Positions 17,493 to 26,727 of a DNA stretch of 56,912 nt are shown here, piece by piece. The notes beneath the pieces are model-generated. The model had not been told where the DNA came from and made no database searches. It worked only from the letters and a program-made list of their open reading frames with translations. Source of the DNA: an uncultured Alphaproteobacteria bacterium (lineage in GTDB: Bacteria > Pseudomonadota > Alphaproteobacteria > HIMB59 > GCA-002718135); the NCBI GenBank assembly GCA_902615625.1, contig CACMPM010000009.1, positions 1-56,912 on the forward strand, given 5' to 3'. Position 1 is the first letter of the stretch. Each line of letters opens with the position of its first letter. The position numbers were made by a program, and so were the translations under genes.

Positions 17493-18098
17493 ATGTTTTC
17501 AACAAGAAATTTCAATCGCAGTAAACCTGTTTTATTTATTTTAATTCTATTTCCTAGTCTAGTCTGGGCGTACCAATTTGTTACTGGGAATCTTGGAGTA
17601 AATCCAATTGAAAAACTAATGGATGAGTTAGGTCTAATGGCACTTAGATTAATAATAATAACTCTTATGATTACTACTCTATCAAATATTAAACCTTTAA
17701 AATCGATAGTTGTATTACGAAGAATGATTGGACTTTTTGCTTTCTATTATGTTTGTTTGCATTTCTCCACTTACATAGTTTTAGATCATTTTTTAGATAT
17801 GAAATTTATCATACAAGATATTATAAAAAGACCATTTATAACTTTTGGTTTTATAAGTTTTCTTTTTTTAATCCCACTTGCTAGCACTTCAACAAACAAT
17901 ATGATTAAACGATTAGGTTTTAAATTATGGAAGAAAATTCATTATTTAATTTACCCAGTAGCCATTCTGGCTAGTATGCATTTTTATGTTTTAGTTCGTG
18001 CCGATAAAACTGAACCAGTCATTTATATGGGAATAATTATCCTCTTATTACTTCACAGAATATTTAAAAGACTTACTCGTCCTCAGTTGGCTCAGTAA
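17493..18098 (+). CDS. msrQ: haem-binding membrane subunit of MsrPQ
   Basis: A 201-residue protein with about six transmembrane helices and the ferric-reductase-like fold of YedZ/MsrQ, which passes quinol electrons to MsrP. Conserved elements include LRRMIGLFAFYYVCLHFSTY, with a haem-ligating His, and WKKIHYLIYPVAILASMHF, with two further His residues. The 3' end overlaps the convergent MFS gene by 26 bases. Confidence 0.9.
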   Translation: MFSTRNFNRSKPVLFILILFPSLVWAYQFVTGNLGVNPIEKLMDELGLMALRLIIITLMITTLSNIKPLKSIVVLRRMIGLFAFYYVCLHFSTYIVLDHFLDMKFIIQDIIKRPFITFGFISFLFLIPLASTSTNNMIKRLGFKLWKKIHYLIYPVAILASMHFYVLVRADKTEPVIYMGIIILLLLHRIFKRLTRPQLAQ

Positions 18099-19311
18099 CG
18101 GGGTTCATTTCCATACCGGCAGGACTAATATTTCGTGGTAAAGGATTATATTGTGATTCAAGATCTCGAGGTTTAGTTCTTTGAGTCATTCTATACAAAC
18201 CAAAAAGTCCTAGTAGTCCGTGTATTAAAAATAAATAGATATAAAAACCTACCGCTCCCAAAATTTCCATGAAAGTAGAAACAAACAAAGGTCCGATAAT
18301 TGATCCAATACCAATAAGTATACCAAAGGTTGCACTTGCTGATACTATCTCATTAGGCTGTAAGAAGTCATTTGTATGAGCAACTGTAAGTGAATACATT
18401 GGCAAACATGCAACTGAAAAAAGACCAGTAAAAATTAAGAATAATGTTAGCGGCATAAAGTTTGCAAAAACAAAAAATAAACTCAAACCTGAAGCCATAA
18501 AAGAAACACCAATAAGAATAACACGTCTATCAATTCTATCTGACAAATATCCAATAGGCCATTGAGATAGAGCGCCAGCTGATGTTATAATCATCATATA
18601 GAGAGAAATTTCAAATAAGCTTAAATTAATAGATGAAGCATAAATTGCACCGTACCCAAAAACTGCACTATGCGATAAACCAGTTGCTAAGGCACCAACA
18701 AAACCTAAAGGTGAAACAGTATAAAATTCTCTTAAAGAAAAAAATTTAGGACTTTCTGTATTTGGCTGTTCTGTTGAAGATAAAAGAATAGGAAGAAGTG
18801 CGAATGATAATAAGATCGATACCAAAATAAATAAATCAACTTTAGCTGGATCGCCTAAATTTAATAAAAATTGTCCTGCTCCAACAAATACAAAAGTAAT
18901 AATCATGTAAACGGAAAGTAATTGACCTCGAGTTTGATTAGTTGATTTTTCATTTAACCAACTCTCCATGATTACATAAATCCCAGCAAGACTTAAGCCA
19001 GTTAATATTCGTATAAACATCCATGAATAGGGATGAACAAATACTGAATGTAATAATATAGCGATAGAAGCAAGCGAAGCTAAAGCAGCAAAAACTCTTA
19101 TGTGACCAACACGTTGTAAAAAAATTGGAATTGTTAACGCACCAGTTAAGTATCCAACGTAATAACCAGCTATAATAAGTCCTGATGCAAAAAAACTAAA
19201 ACCTTCTAAAACAGAACGAACACCGATGAGTGTTCCTTGCAAACCGTGACCAAGACTAATTAAAGCAAAGCCAAAAAAAAGGGCCCAAGTGTTTTGTAGT
19301 ACCTTAAACAT
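18073..19311 (-). CDS. MFS transporter (YcaD-like)
   Basis: A 412-residue major-facilitator protein with about 12 transmembrane segments and an acidic C-terminal tail (ends EPTEDE). The intersegment motif between TM2 and TM3 is weak; SQWPIGYLSDRIDRR after TM8 is the clear MFS signature. N-terminal LGHGLQGTLIGVRSVLEGFS resembles the YcaD group, whose substrates are unknown. It lies 22 bases after the FYDLN-type gene on the same strand. Confidence 0.82.
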   Translation of the reverse strand: MFKVLQNTWALFFGFALISLGHGLQGTLIGVRSVLEGFSFFASGLIIAGYYVGYLTGALTIPIFLQRVGHIRVFAALASLASIAILLHSVFVHPYSWMFIRILTGLSLAGIYVIMESWLNEKSTNQTRGQLLSVYMIITFVFVGAGQFLLNLGDPAKVDLFILVSILLSFALLPILLSSTEQPNTESPKFFSLREFYTVSPLGFVGALATGLSHSAVFGYGAIYASSINLSLFEISLYMMIITSAGALSQWPIGYLSDRIDRRVILIGVSFMASGLSLFFVFANFMPLTLFLIFTGLFSVACLPMYSLTVAHTNDFLQPNEIVSASATFGILIGIGSIIGPLFVSTFMEILGAVGFYIYLFLIHGLLGLFGLYRMTQRTKPRDLESQYNPLPRNISPAGMEMNPVTEPTEDE

Positions 19312-19333
19312 CTTCTAAATTTTTATTGAAATT

Positions 19334-19687
19334 TTAGTATTCTTCTTCGCCGTCGTCTTTAGGCTTAATACCTTCAGCTATTGGATCAATTTCTGTTTCG
19401 TCTTCTAATAAAACAGTATCATCCTCAAGATTGTCTTCATTGTTATCTACATCAAAACTATCAATATCAAGATCATCATCTTTTTCTTTTGGTTTTGGAG
19501 GAATTGGATTTGCGAGAGGCGCCGCATTTGTACTTCCTGGTTTTCTACCTCTACGTGGTCTGGCTAAGGTTGTTACTTCAATTTCTTTACCACATTCAGG
19601 ACAATCCATTTTATCTAAATTAAGATCATAATATTGTATCTTATTACACGGACACGTTCTTTTTACACCCCAAGATTCTTTGTACAT
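19334..19687 (-). CDS. FYDLN acid-domain protein (TIGR02300 family)
   Basis: A 117-residue alphaproteobacterial protein with an N-terminal zinc-ribbon-like section (WGVKRTCPCNK, YYDLN at about 19-23, DCPECGKEI), a basic proline/lysine-rich linker (about 42-68) and a long acidic tail rich in Asp and Glu. The family is conserved but uncharacterised. It begins two bases after the stop of a small zinc-finger gene, so they form an operon of small metal-binding proteins. Confidence 0.85.
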   Translation of the reverse strand: MYKESWGVKRTCPCNKIQYYDLNLDKMDCPECGKEIEVTTLARPRRGRKPGSTNAAPLANPIPPKPKEKDDDLDIDSFDVDNNEDNLEDDTVLLEDETEIDPIAEGIKPKDDGEEEY

Positions 19688-19689
19688 TT

Positions 19690-19851
19690 CTACTCTTCTT
19701 TTTTAATAAATGTTTTACCGCAATAACCACAAACAATTTTGTTCTCATTATTGAAGGTATAATAAACTGCGGGATGTCCTAAACCATCTTCACCACCATC
19801 GCAAGAGATAGTTTCGGTTTTTGGATCTACTTCCACAATATCCTCAGTCAT
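19690..19851 (-). CDS. zinc-finger protein, zf-CHCC / NDUFS6-like
   Basis: A 53-residue reading frame from the ATG complement at 19849-19851 to the TAG complement at 19690-19692. It contains SCDGGEDGLGHPAVYY and VCGYCGKTF, giving the C-H-C-C zinc ligands Cys17, His26, Cys41 and Cys44 of the zf-CHCC domain. In mitochondria the homologous domain is in the NDUFS6 subunit of complex I; bacterial members are small and uncharacterised. Composition and motif make this a real gene despite its size. Confidence 0.88.
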   Translation of the reverse strand: MTEDIVEVDPKTETISCDGGEDGLGHPAVYYTFNNENKIVCGYCGKTFIKKEE

Positions 19852-19895
19852 AAAAATTATATAAAATTTTCGTGCAAAAAGTCTATATTTTTTCC

Positions 19896-20744
19896 TTATA
19901 GAATTTGAAAATAAACAACCGAAATACCACTCACTATTAAAATAGAAGGTATTATTCGAGATTTTGCATTCTTCTCAAATAAAAAAAGCATTCCAATAAT
20001 TGCAGCAAACACAATGCTTATTTCTCTAATACTAGAGACATAAGCTATTTCTATAAATTGCATACTCCAAACAACAATTGCGTAACTACTTGTTGCAAAG
20101 ACACCAGCAGCAATCCCCGATATAAAAGTGTACGTTTCTTTTTTTCGTAAACCATCTTTTGAGATCAAACCAATAATTAGTAAAGGTATTCCATTAAGTG
20201 TGAAGAGCCAGTAAATATAGGAAAAACCATTTTCAGAAAGTCTAACCCCGACCCCGTCAACTAAAGTGTAAGCAGTAATTAGAATAGCCGTTGATATTGC
20301 GAGAGCAAAACCTCTGAAGTTAAAAGATAAATTTTTAGCATAAGAAATCAAAAATAATCCAATACAAACAATTAATATTCCTACAAAACCAGCAACACTA
20401 ATATCAGAACTTAAAAATAAAATACTAATGATTGCTACAAACAAACATGAACTTCCTCTAGAAATTGGATATATGTAAGAGAGATCACCGTACCTATAAG
20501 AATAAATTACATTTAATCTATAAATGACATGAATGATAACGGTTGCAATTAAAAAATACCAAACCTCTAAAGTTGGAAATGGAACAGTAAATGTTAAAGG
20601 TAAAAAAATAGTAACTTCTAAGACAGATGTTATACCCATTAACGATAAAGGGTTCTTACTTGATTTTATTATAGCACTCCAAACTGCATGACATAGAGCA
20701 GAAACAAGAATTAAGATAAAAATAAAATTTACTGACAATGTCAT
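19896..20744 (-). CDS. EamA/DMT superfamily permease, last gene of ugp-like operon
   Basis: A 282-residue protein with about ten transmembrane helices and two EamA-like repeats (SALCHAVWSAIIKSS at the N-terminus; YPISRGSSCLFVAI near 92-105). It starts 14 bases after ugpE on the same strand, making it the distal gene of the ABC-transporter operon. DMT proteins often export small organic acids or amines. Here it might move a phosphonate breakdown product or provide a second uptake route; no residue indicates the substrate. Confidence 0.75.
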   Translation of the reverse strand: MTLSVNFIFILILVSALCHAVWSAIIKSSKNPLSLMGITSVLEVTIFLPLTFTVPFPTLEVWYFLIATVIIHVIYRLNVIYSYRYGDLSYIYPISRGSSCLFVAIISILFLSSDISVAGFVGILIVCIGLFLISYAKNLSFNFRGFALAISTAILITAYTLVDGVGVRLSENGFSYIYWLFTLNGIPLLIIGLISKDGLRKKETYTFISGIAAGVFATSSYAIVVWSMQFIEIAYVSSIREISIVFAAIIGMLFLFEKNAKSRIIPSILIVSGISVVYFQIL

Positions 20745-20758
20745 CAGTAGATAAGAAT

Positions 20759-21652
20759 TTACTTCATGCCTGTCAAAGTAATTCCTTCAATAAATCGTTT
20801 TTGCGCGATTATAAAAGCAACAATAAGAGGAACTGTTACTGTAACTATCGATGCCATCATTGGACCAAATTCGTCACTATCAATTCCACCTCTGAATTCT
20901 CTTATACCAAGCGGTGGAGTAAAGAGATCTCTATTTCCTGTTATTACCATACGAGGCCAGAAATAATCATTCCAGTGCGCAACAACTGAGAATATTGCAA
21001 AAGCAAGTAACGCTGGTATTGCAGTTGGAAGCATTACTTTCCATACAATTGCGTACTCTCCCATGCCGTCCATCCTGGCGGCATCAATTAATTCATCGGG
21101 CACAGTCATAAAGAATTGCCGCATTAAAAAGATTCCAAACACCGATATGGTCCAGGGGAGTATTAAGGCGGAATAGGTGTCAACTAATCCTGCCTGGGCC
21201 AACATAACATACAATGGAAGCGCAATTCCATGAACTGGAATGAGCAAGCAAAATAAAACCATTGAGAAAACAAATTCTCGCCCGTAAAACCGTAACTTAG
21301 CGAGTGCATACGCGCACGGTAAGGCGACTAAAACCTGAATAATGAAGATTGATAAAGTAACAATGACACCATTCATTAAGTATCTAGGAATAGGCGCTTT
21401 TTCAAAAGCAAACCAATAGTTGTATTGATATGGCTTCATTGTACATGTTTCTTCTGAATAACCAGTTTTAACACATACAGGAAACGTTTGAGTTTCTTGC
21501 GCACCAATAAGACCACCAGAAATTGATTGGATTTCTTGCTGAGATTTTAATGACATTGAAACCATCATATAAAAAGGGAGCATCACTACGATAGCACCAA
21601 TAATTAAGATTGCATGCTTCCAACCTTCCCCAATATATTGTTTAGCTTCCAT
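20759..21652 (-). CDS. ugpE: ABC transporter permease, UgpE/MalG-like
   Basis: A 297-residue inner-membrane permease with about six helices and the EAA loop DELIDAARMDGMGEYAIVWKVMLP, as in UgpE. Its first codon shares one base with the ugpA-like stop, so the permeases are coupled. The UgpE type normally serves sn-glycerol-3-phosphate or glycerophosphodiesters; location beside phosphonate genes suggests an organophosphorus substrate. Local GC is clearly higher than the window (about 43-50% by hand count over 21061-21240). Confidence 0.85.
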   Translation of the reverse strand: MEAKQYIGEGWKHAILIIGAIVVMLPFYMMVSMSLKSQQEIQSISGGLIGAQETQTFPVCVKTGYSEETCTMKPYQYNYWFAFEKAPIPRYLMNGVIVTLSIFIIQVLVALPCAYALAKLRFYGREFVFSMVLFCLLIPVHGIALPLYVMLAQAGLVDTYSALILPWTISVFGIFLMRQFFMTVPDELIDAARMDGMGEYAIVWKVMLPTAIPALLAFAIFSVVAHWNDYFWPRMVITGNRDLFTPPLGIREFRGGIDSDEFGPMMASIVTVTVPLIVAFIIAQKRFIEGITLTGMK

Positions 21653-22608
21653 TAATAATGAACCCTCTTCTCAATGACATATCTTTGGAAAAACGTTAAC
21701 ACAAGAATAAATCCAATAAAGACAACAGTGATTGCTGCACCGATACTTGTTAAGTTTTGTTGAATAGCTTTTTCAAAGATTGCATACATCATGACATACG
21801 TTGTTTTTGATGGACCACCCTTGGTGAGTATTTCGATGGTATCAAATACTTGAAACGTTCTAATTGTAGTAATAGTGACAACAAACAACGTTGTTGGACC
21901 AAGCATTGGCCATGTAACAAGCTTAAATTGTTCCCACGTAGATTTAGCACCATCCATTTCTGCAGCTTGGTATAACTCTCTTGGTATGCTTGTTAAACCA
22001 GCTAAATATAAAACCATGTTAAAACCAAATGCCTGCCAAATTCCTATGAAACATACTGTCCAAATCGCAGTATTCTTTTGTTTTAACCAATATGGAAAAT
22101 CCATGTTGTTTGCACATGCTACAGCGTACCAGCTTTCTTGTGAGTCTACCCATGGTAACCAATGAAAACCAAGAATGAATTCTCTTACTCCTCCACACCC
22201 ATTTGCTAAAAAACTATTTACAATTCCTAATGTTGGATGAAGAGTAAATTCCCATGCAATTGCCATTGCAAGAAGAGTTGCCATAACTGGAAGAAAGAAA
22301 ATTGTTTTATATATATCAGCGCCAAACCTTAGTGAATTTAAGAGCATAGCAGCACATAATCCAAGTACAACAGAAATTGGAACGACAACAATAACATACG
22401 TCGCTGTGGCCCAAATCATTTTGACATATGTTTTTCGATTGAACATCTTGTCATAATTTTCTAGTCCAACCCACTCGAATGTTTTGTTTCCTAAATTATA
22501 GTCAGTAAAAGAAATTCCTCCTGCAAGAAAAAGAGGAAAAATTAAAATAATTATCATCAGTATAATTGCTGGTGCAATAAACCATAAGTGAGCTTTTGAA
22601 TTATGCAT
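21652..22608 (-). CDS. ugpA: ABC transporter permease, UgpA/MalF-like
   Basis: A 318-residue permease with about six helices and the EAA-type loop PRELYQAAEMDGAKSTWEQF followed by TWPMLGPTT. There is an unusual periplasmic segment around residues 137-175 (GCGGVREFILGFHWLPW, with Cys residues) between helices. The gene overlaps ugpC by eight bases upstream and ugpE by one base downstream. The substrate is inferred to be a phosphonate or phosphodiester from the neighbours. Confidence 0.85.
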   Translation of the reverse strand: MHNSKAHLWFIAPAIILMIIILIFPLFLAGGISFTDYNLGNKTFEWVGLENYDKMFNRKTYVKMIWATATYVIVVVPISVVLGLCAAMLLNSLRFGADIYKTIFFLPVMATLLAMAIAWEFTLHPTLGIVNSFLANGCGGVREFILGFHWLPWVDSQESWYAVACANNMDFPYWLKQKNTAIWTVCFIGIWQAFGFNMVLYLAGLTSIPRELYQAAEMDGAKSTWEQFKLVTWPMLGPTTLFVVTITTIRTFQVFDTIEILTKGGPSKTTYVMMYAIFEKAIQQNLTSIGAAITVVFIGFILVLTFFQRYVIEKRVHY

Positions 22609-23734
22609 TAGTAAATTGAACTCTCATTCCTACTTGATTAAATAGTAATGCTTTATCTGAAACTCTTTTAATATTCACACTAGAACCGTTTGAAATTTGG
22701 TGTGTCAATTGTGGCAAGCCCCTTACAATTATTTTATTTGAACCGTCTTCAATATTTACATGAAAGAAAATATCTGAACCTAAATTTTCTCTATATGCAA
22801 CTGTTCCACTAAATGTATTTTCATTACTTTCATTTGTAATTTCTAAATGTTCTGGTCGAATACCAATATGTAAATCTGTATTACTTTCAGAACTTTTTCT
22901 TTTTAAATTAACGTTGAGAAAACTTACTGTCCCACTTGAGTCCGAAGTTCCTTTAAATATATTTATTTTTGGACTTCCAACAAACTGAGCCACACTTAAT
23001 GAGGAAGGATTGTCATATACTTCTTGAGGTGTATCAAGTTGTAATAAATTTCCATCAATCATAACAGCCATTCTAGAAGACATAGTTAATGCTTCTGCTT
23101 GATCATGTGTAACGTACACAAAAGTAGTTTTAAGTGAATTATGAAGTTCAGATAGTTCAGATCGCATGTGAACTCTCAAAGCTGCATCTAAATTTGAAAG
23201 AGGTTCATCCATTAAAAAGGCAACAGGCTCTCTAACCATAGCACGACCAAGAGCAACTCTTTGTCTTTGACCACCTGACAATTGTCCAGGTTTTCTATCT
23301 AATAGTTCTGAAATTTTTAGAGTTTCAGAAGTTTTATTTACTAATTGATTTATAGATTCTGTTTTCTCTTTTTTGCTTGGTGAAAAATTACCAATTAAGG
23401 GAAGTCTTTCAAATGCATTATAATCTCTAAGTCTTAATGGAGTTTCCAAATTTCTTCTTACTGTAAGATGAGGATAAAGAGCATATGACTGGAATACCAT
23501 TGCCAAATCTCTTTCACTGGCTCTAACTCTATTTACATTTTTATTATCTATTAATACATCACCTGAAGTCTGCTGTTCCAATCCTGCAATTATTCTAAGT
23601 AATGTAGATTTACCACAACCAGATGGACCAACTAACGTTAAGAATTCTCCATCGTTTATATCAACATTCAAATTATTCAGTACTTGGGTAGACCCAAATG
23701 ACTTTGAAATATTTTTAAGTGATATTGTCCCCAC
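22601..23734 (-). CDS. ugpC: ABC transporter ATP-binding protein, UgpC/MalK-like
   Basis: A 377-residue ATPase: Walker A GPSGCGKS (36-43), Q-loop FQSYALYPH (81-89), signature QLSGGQRQR (151-159), Walker B VAFLMDEP, then a TOBE domain with IGIRPEHLE. There is a lysine-rich insertion around 109-128 in the helical subdomain. It is the first gene of the leftward operon ugpC-ugpA-ugpE-DMT and starts 67 bases from a three-unit PhoB-type site. No ugpB lies in this operon; the likely binding protein is encoded at 26728-27981. Confidence 0.88.
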   Translation of the reverse strand: MGTISLKNISKSFGSTQVLNNLNVDINDGEFLTLVGPSGCGKSTLLRIIAGLEQQTSGDVLIDNKNVNRVRASERDLAMVFQSYALYPHLTVRRNLETPLRLRDYNAFERLPLIGNFSPSKKEKTESINQLVNKTSETLKISELLDRKPGQLSGGQRQRVALGRAMVREPVAFLMDEPLSNLDAALRVHMRSELSELHNSLKTTFVYVTHDQAEALTMSSRMAVMIDGNLLQLDTPQEVYDNPSSLSVAQFVGSPKINIFKGTSDSSGTVSFLNVNLKRKSSESNTDLHIGIRPEHLEITNESNENTFSGTVAYRENLGSDIFFHVNIEDGSNKIIVRGLPQLTHQISNGSSVNIKRVSDKALLFNQVGMRVQFTNA

Positions 23735-23800
23735 TCATTCCCCCTGTATCTTAACTTTAATCTACAAAATTTTATTAAATTTGAGAATATTTTAAATCTA

Positions 23801-23833
23801 TTTATTTCAGTTTTATTTCAATTTTATTAACAA
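23801..23833 (-). promoter_or_regulatory. candidate PhoB box between ugpC and phnA operons
   Basis: Three contiguous 11-base repeats on the plus strand: TTTATTTCAGT (23801-23811), TTTATTTCAAT (23812-23822) and TTTATTAACAA (23823-23833). Read on the minus strand each gives a (T/C)TGaaAT-like half-site plus AAA, spaced by exactly one helical turn, as in PhoB boxes. The half-sites diverge from GTAAT, so confidence is lower than for the pstS, phoB and pit sites. Its position could serve both divergent operons. Confidence 0.5.
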
Positions 23834-23910
23834 ATATTCAAATTATGATTGAGTTTAACTAGCAGATAACTATAAATTCGTATTTTTAATAATATATATT
23901 AGTTGAATTC

Positions 23911-25152
23911 GTGTCCGATAATTTAGAAATTAATAAAAGAGAATATCCAAGCTCTTTCTCAAAAACTGCTATTGTTATATGCCTTGATGGTAGTCAAAAA
24001 GAGTATCTCGAAGAAGCATCAAAATCTAATCTTACACCAAATCTTGATAAATTAATTGCAAGTGGTGAAAACCTACTTGTTCACAGCGCTATTCCAAGTT
24101 TTACAAATCCAAATAACATTTCGATTGTAACAGGCCAACCAAGTTCTGTACACGGTATATGCGGAAACTTCTTTTATACACCTGAGACGGGTGAAGAAGT
24201 AATGATGAATGACCCAAAATATATGCGAGCACCAACTATTTTTGAAAAATTTTACAATTCTGGTTCTAAAATTGCTCTTGTTACTGCAAAAGACAAGTTG
24301 AGAACACTTTTAGGAAACGGATTAAGTTTTGATGATGAGAGAGCTATTTGTTTTTCTGCTGAAAAATCTGATCAAGCAACAAAAGATCTCAATGGTATAG
24401 ATAATGTAAACGATTGGTTGGGGATGCCAGTTCCAGAAGTATATTCTGAAGGACTTTCTGAATTTGTAATGGCTGCAGGTGTAAAACTTCTTGAGGAGTT
24501 TAAACCAAATATTATGTATTTATCGACTACGGATTATATTCAACACAAATATGCACCGGGAAATGAAACAGCAAATAAATTTTATGCAATGTTTGATAAA
24601 TATATTGGACTTTTAAATAAGGAGAATGTTTCTATAATCATCACAGCAGATCACGGAATGAAACCAAAATCAAAAGAAGATGGTTCACCTAATGCAATAT
24701 TTTTACAAGATTATTTAGATAAAAAATTTGAACCAAACATGGCTAAAGTCATCCTACCAATTACAGATCCATATGTCGTTCATCATGGTTCACTTGGTTC
24801 TTTTGCAACAATTTATTTAGAAGACAAGAGCAGGGTAGATTCAGTTGTAAATGCTATTAAAGAAATAAAAGATATAGAAGTTGTTTTAACAAAAGATGAA
24901 GGATGCTCTACTTATAATTTACCTCCTGATAGAATGGGGGATATTATATGTATGTCTTCAGAATTTATGACTATTGGTTCATCGGAAGATAAACACAATC
25001 TTTCTGGATTAAATGAACCTTTACGTTCTCATGGAGGACTCCATGAAAGAGAAGTGCCATTCATATCAAATTTAAAATTACAAAACTTAGATACTAGCAA
25101 ACAATTATATAACTATGATGCATTTTATTATGCAATAAATGGAGCCCTATGA
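23911..25152 (+). CDS. phnA: phosphonoacetate hydrolase
   Basis: A 413-residue alkaline-phosphatase-superfamily enzyme that splits the C-P bond of phosphonoacetate into acetate and phosphate. The two-zinc site and nucleophile are readable: D26 (CLDGS), Thr65 (SFTNPNN), D208 and H212 (STTDYIQHK), D247-H248 (TADHGMK) and H374 (RSHGGLHER). The start is a GTG at 23911; no ATG is available near the conserved N-terminus. It overlaps the dehydrogenase gene by four bases, giving the last two steps of the PhnW-PhnY-PhnA pathway in one operon. Confidence 0.92.
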   Translation: MSDNLEINKREYPSSFSKTAIVICLDGSQKEYLEEASKSNLTPNLDKLIASGENLLVHSAIPSFTNPNNISIVTGQPSSVHGICGNFFYTPETGEEVMMNDPKYMRAPTIFEKFYNSGSKIALVTAKDKLRTLLGNGLSFDDERAICFSAEKSDQATKDLNGIDNVNDWLGMPVPEVYSEGLSEFVMAAGVKLLEEFKPNIMYLSTTDYIQHKYAPGNETANKFYAMFDKYIGLLNKENVSIIITADHGMKPKSKEDGSPNAIFLQDYLDKKFEPNMAKVILPITDPYVVHHGSLGSFATIYLEDKSRVDSVVNAIKEIKDIEVVLTKDEGCSTYNLPPDRMGDIICMSSEFMTIGSSEDKHNLSGLNEPLRSHGGLHEREVPFISNLKLQNLDTSKQLYNYDAFYYAINGAL

Positions 25153-26591
25153 TGCACAAAAAAATGATTAATGAAGCAATGCGCATTGCTGGAGAAAAAG
25201 TTACTTCAGATAAAACAATAAATGTTGAGTACCCTTTTACAGGTGAAGTAATCGGAACGGTTCCAGCCGGTACCGCAGAGCATGCAAGAAAGGCTTTAGA
25301 TATAGCTGCAAATTATCAACCAAAACTTACAAGATATGAGAGACAAAAAATTCTTCAAACTGCTGCAGAAGTACTTGTTAAAAGAAAAGAAGAAATTTCT
25401 GATATTATTACTTTAGAACTTGGTATATCAAAACAAGATTCTTTATACGAAGTAGGAAGAGCTTTCGATGTCTTTTCTTTAACGGCTCAACTTTGTATTC
25501 ATGACGATGGAGAAATATTTTCTTGTGATTTAACTCCGCATGGAAAAGCGAGAAAAATATTTACCATAAGAGAGCCTTTAACGGCAATCTCAGCAATCAC
25601 CCCATTTAATCATCCTTTGAATATGGTAGCACATAAAATTGCGCCTTCAATTGCAACTAATAATTGTACAGTATGTAAGCAGACAGAATTAACACCATTA
25701 ACAGCAATGGTACTCGCCGATGTTTTATATGAAGCAGGTTTACCACCAGAAATGTTTTCAGTTGTAACTGGATGGCCTCAAGACATTGGATCAGAAATGA
25801 TCAAAAATCCAAACATTGATCTCATTACTTTTACAGGCAGTGTAGGTGTAGGAAAATTAATTGCTGAACAAGCTGGATACAAAAGAACAGTTCTTGAGCT
25901 AGGCGGTAATGATCCTTTAATTGTTTTAAATGACTTAGATGGTGATGATCTTAAAAAAGCTGTTGAGCTAGCTGTTACTGGAGCAACAAAAAATTCCGGT
26001 CAACGTTGTACAGCTGTTAAAAGAATACTTGTTCAAGAATCCATTGCAGATCAATTTGTTGAAATGGCTCTTGAGCGTGCTAAGAAAATTAAATTTGGTG
26101 ATCCTATGAATATGGAAACAGACTTAGGTACGGTTGTTAATGCTCAAGCTGCAGAACTTTTTGATAAAAGAGTTTCTATGGCTGAAGAAGACGGTGCAAA
26201 AATTTTATATCATCCAGGAAGAAAGGGTGCTTTGTTACCTCCAATAGTTGTAGATCATGTTGATCCTAAAAGTGAATTAGTTTTAGAAGAAACATTTGGT
26301 CCAGTTATCCCAATCGTTCGTGTGCCTAATGACGATGAAGCTGTAATGAAAATATCTAATTCAACCGCATTTGGATTATCATCTGGTGTATGTACAAATA
26401 ACTTCATGCGAGCAAAAAAATATATTCAAGGTTTAAATGTTGGCACTGTAAATATTTGGGAGGTTCCAGGCTATAGAATTGAAATGTCTCCTTTTGGAGG
26501 AATTAAAGATTCAGGTCTTGGTTATAAAGAAGGAGTAATTGAAGCAATGAAAAGCTTTACTAATGTAAAAACTTTCTCACTACCTTGGTAA
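25149..26591 (+). CDS. phnY: phosphonoacetaldehyde dehydrogenase (ALDH superfamily)
   Basis: A 480-residue aldehyde dehydrogenase with NAD(P) motif [10 protein letters not shown] (227-236), catalytic Glu250 in LELGGNDP and nucleophile Cys287 in NSGQRCTAV. Coupling to phnA and presence of phnW identify it as the PhnY enzyme oxidising phosphonoacetaldehyde to phosphonoacetate, as in Sinorhizobium meliloti. The name phnY is also used for an unrelated 2-oxoglutarate oxygenase; this is the dehydrogenase. Substrate assignment is by context and family resemblance. Confidence 0.88.
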   Translation: MMHKKMINEAMRIAGEKVTSDKTINVEYPFTGEVIGTVPAGTAEHARKALDIAANYQPKLTRYERQKILQTAAEVLVKRKEEISDIITLELGISKQDSLYEVGRAFDVFSLTAQLCIHDDGEIFSCDLTPHGKARKIFTIREPLTAISAITPFNHPLNMVAHKIAPSIATNNCTVCKQTELTPLTAMVLADVLYEAGLPPEMFSVVTGWPQDIGSEMIKNPNIDLITFTGSVGVGKLIAEQAGYKRTVLELGGNDPLIVLNDLDGDDLKKAVELAVTGATKNSGQRCTAVKRILVQESIADQFVEMALERAKKIKFGDPMNMETDLGTVVNAQAAELFDKRVSMAEEDGAKILYHPGRKGALLPPIVVDHVDPKSELVLEETFGPVIPIVRVPNDDEAVMKISNSTAFGLSSGVCTNNFMRAKKYIQGLNVGTVNIWEVPGYRIEMSPFGGIKDSGLGYKEGVIEAMKSFTNVKTFSLPW

Positions 26592-26646
26592 AAAAACAAG
26601 TTTTTCTTTAATTTTTTTATTTCTGTGGAAAAATAAGCTTATTTTT

Positions 26647-26675
26647 TAGTAATATTTTCGTAATAAAATTGTAAC
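26647..26675 (+). promoter_or_regulatory. candidate PhoB box upstream of ugpB-like gene
   Basis: Three half-sites at exact 11-base spacing: TAGTAAT (26647-26653), TCGTAAT (26658-26664) and TTGTAAC (26669-26675), separated by AT-rich four-base spacers. The GTAAT/GTAAC core equals that before phoB and pstS. It lies 53 bases before the binding-protein start, a suitable position for a PhoB-activated promoter. Confidence 0.65.
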
Positions 26676-26727
26676 CCTTTCTAGCTACATGTTAGATTAA
26701 ATTATTATATTCAATTGGGAGGATTAA

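Noticed and set aside
26629..26646. Palindrome AAAAATAAG/CTTATTTTT between phnY and the ugpB-like gene as a terminator
   Set aside because: The stem is almost purely A-U and would be too weak; it directly precedes a PhoB-like site, where AT-rich DNA is expected.
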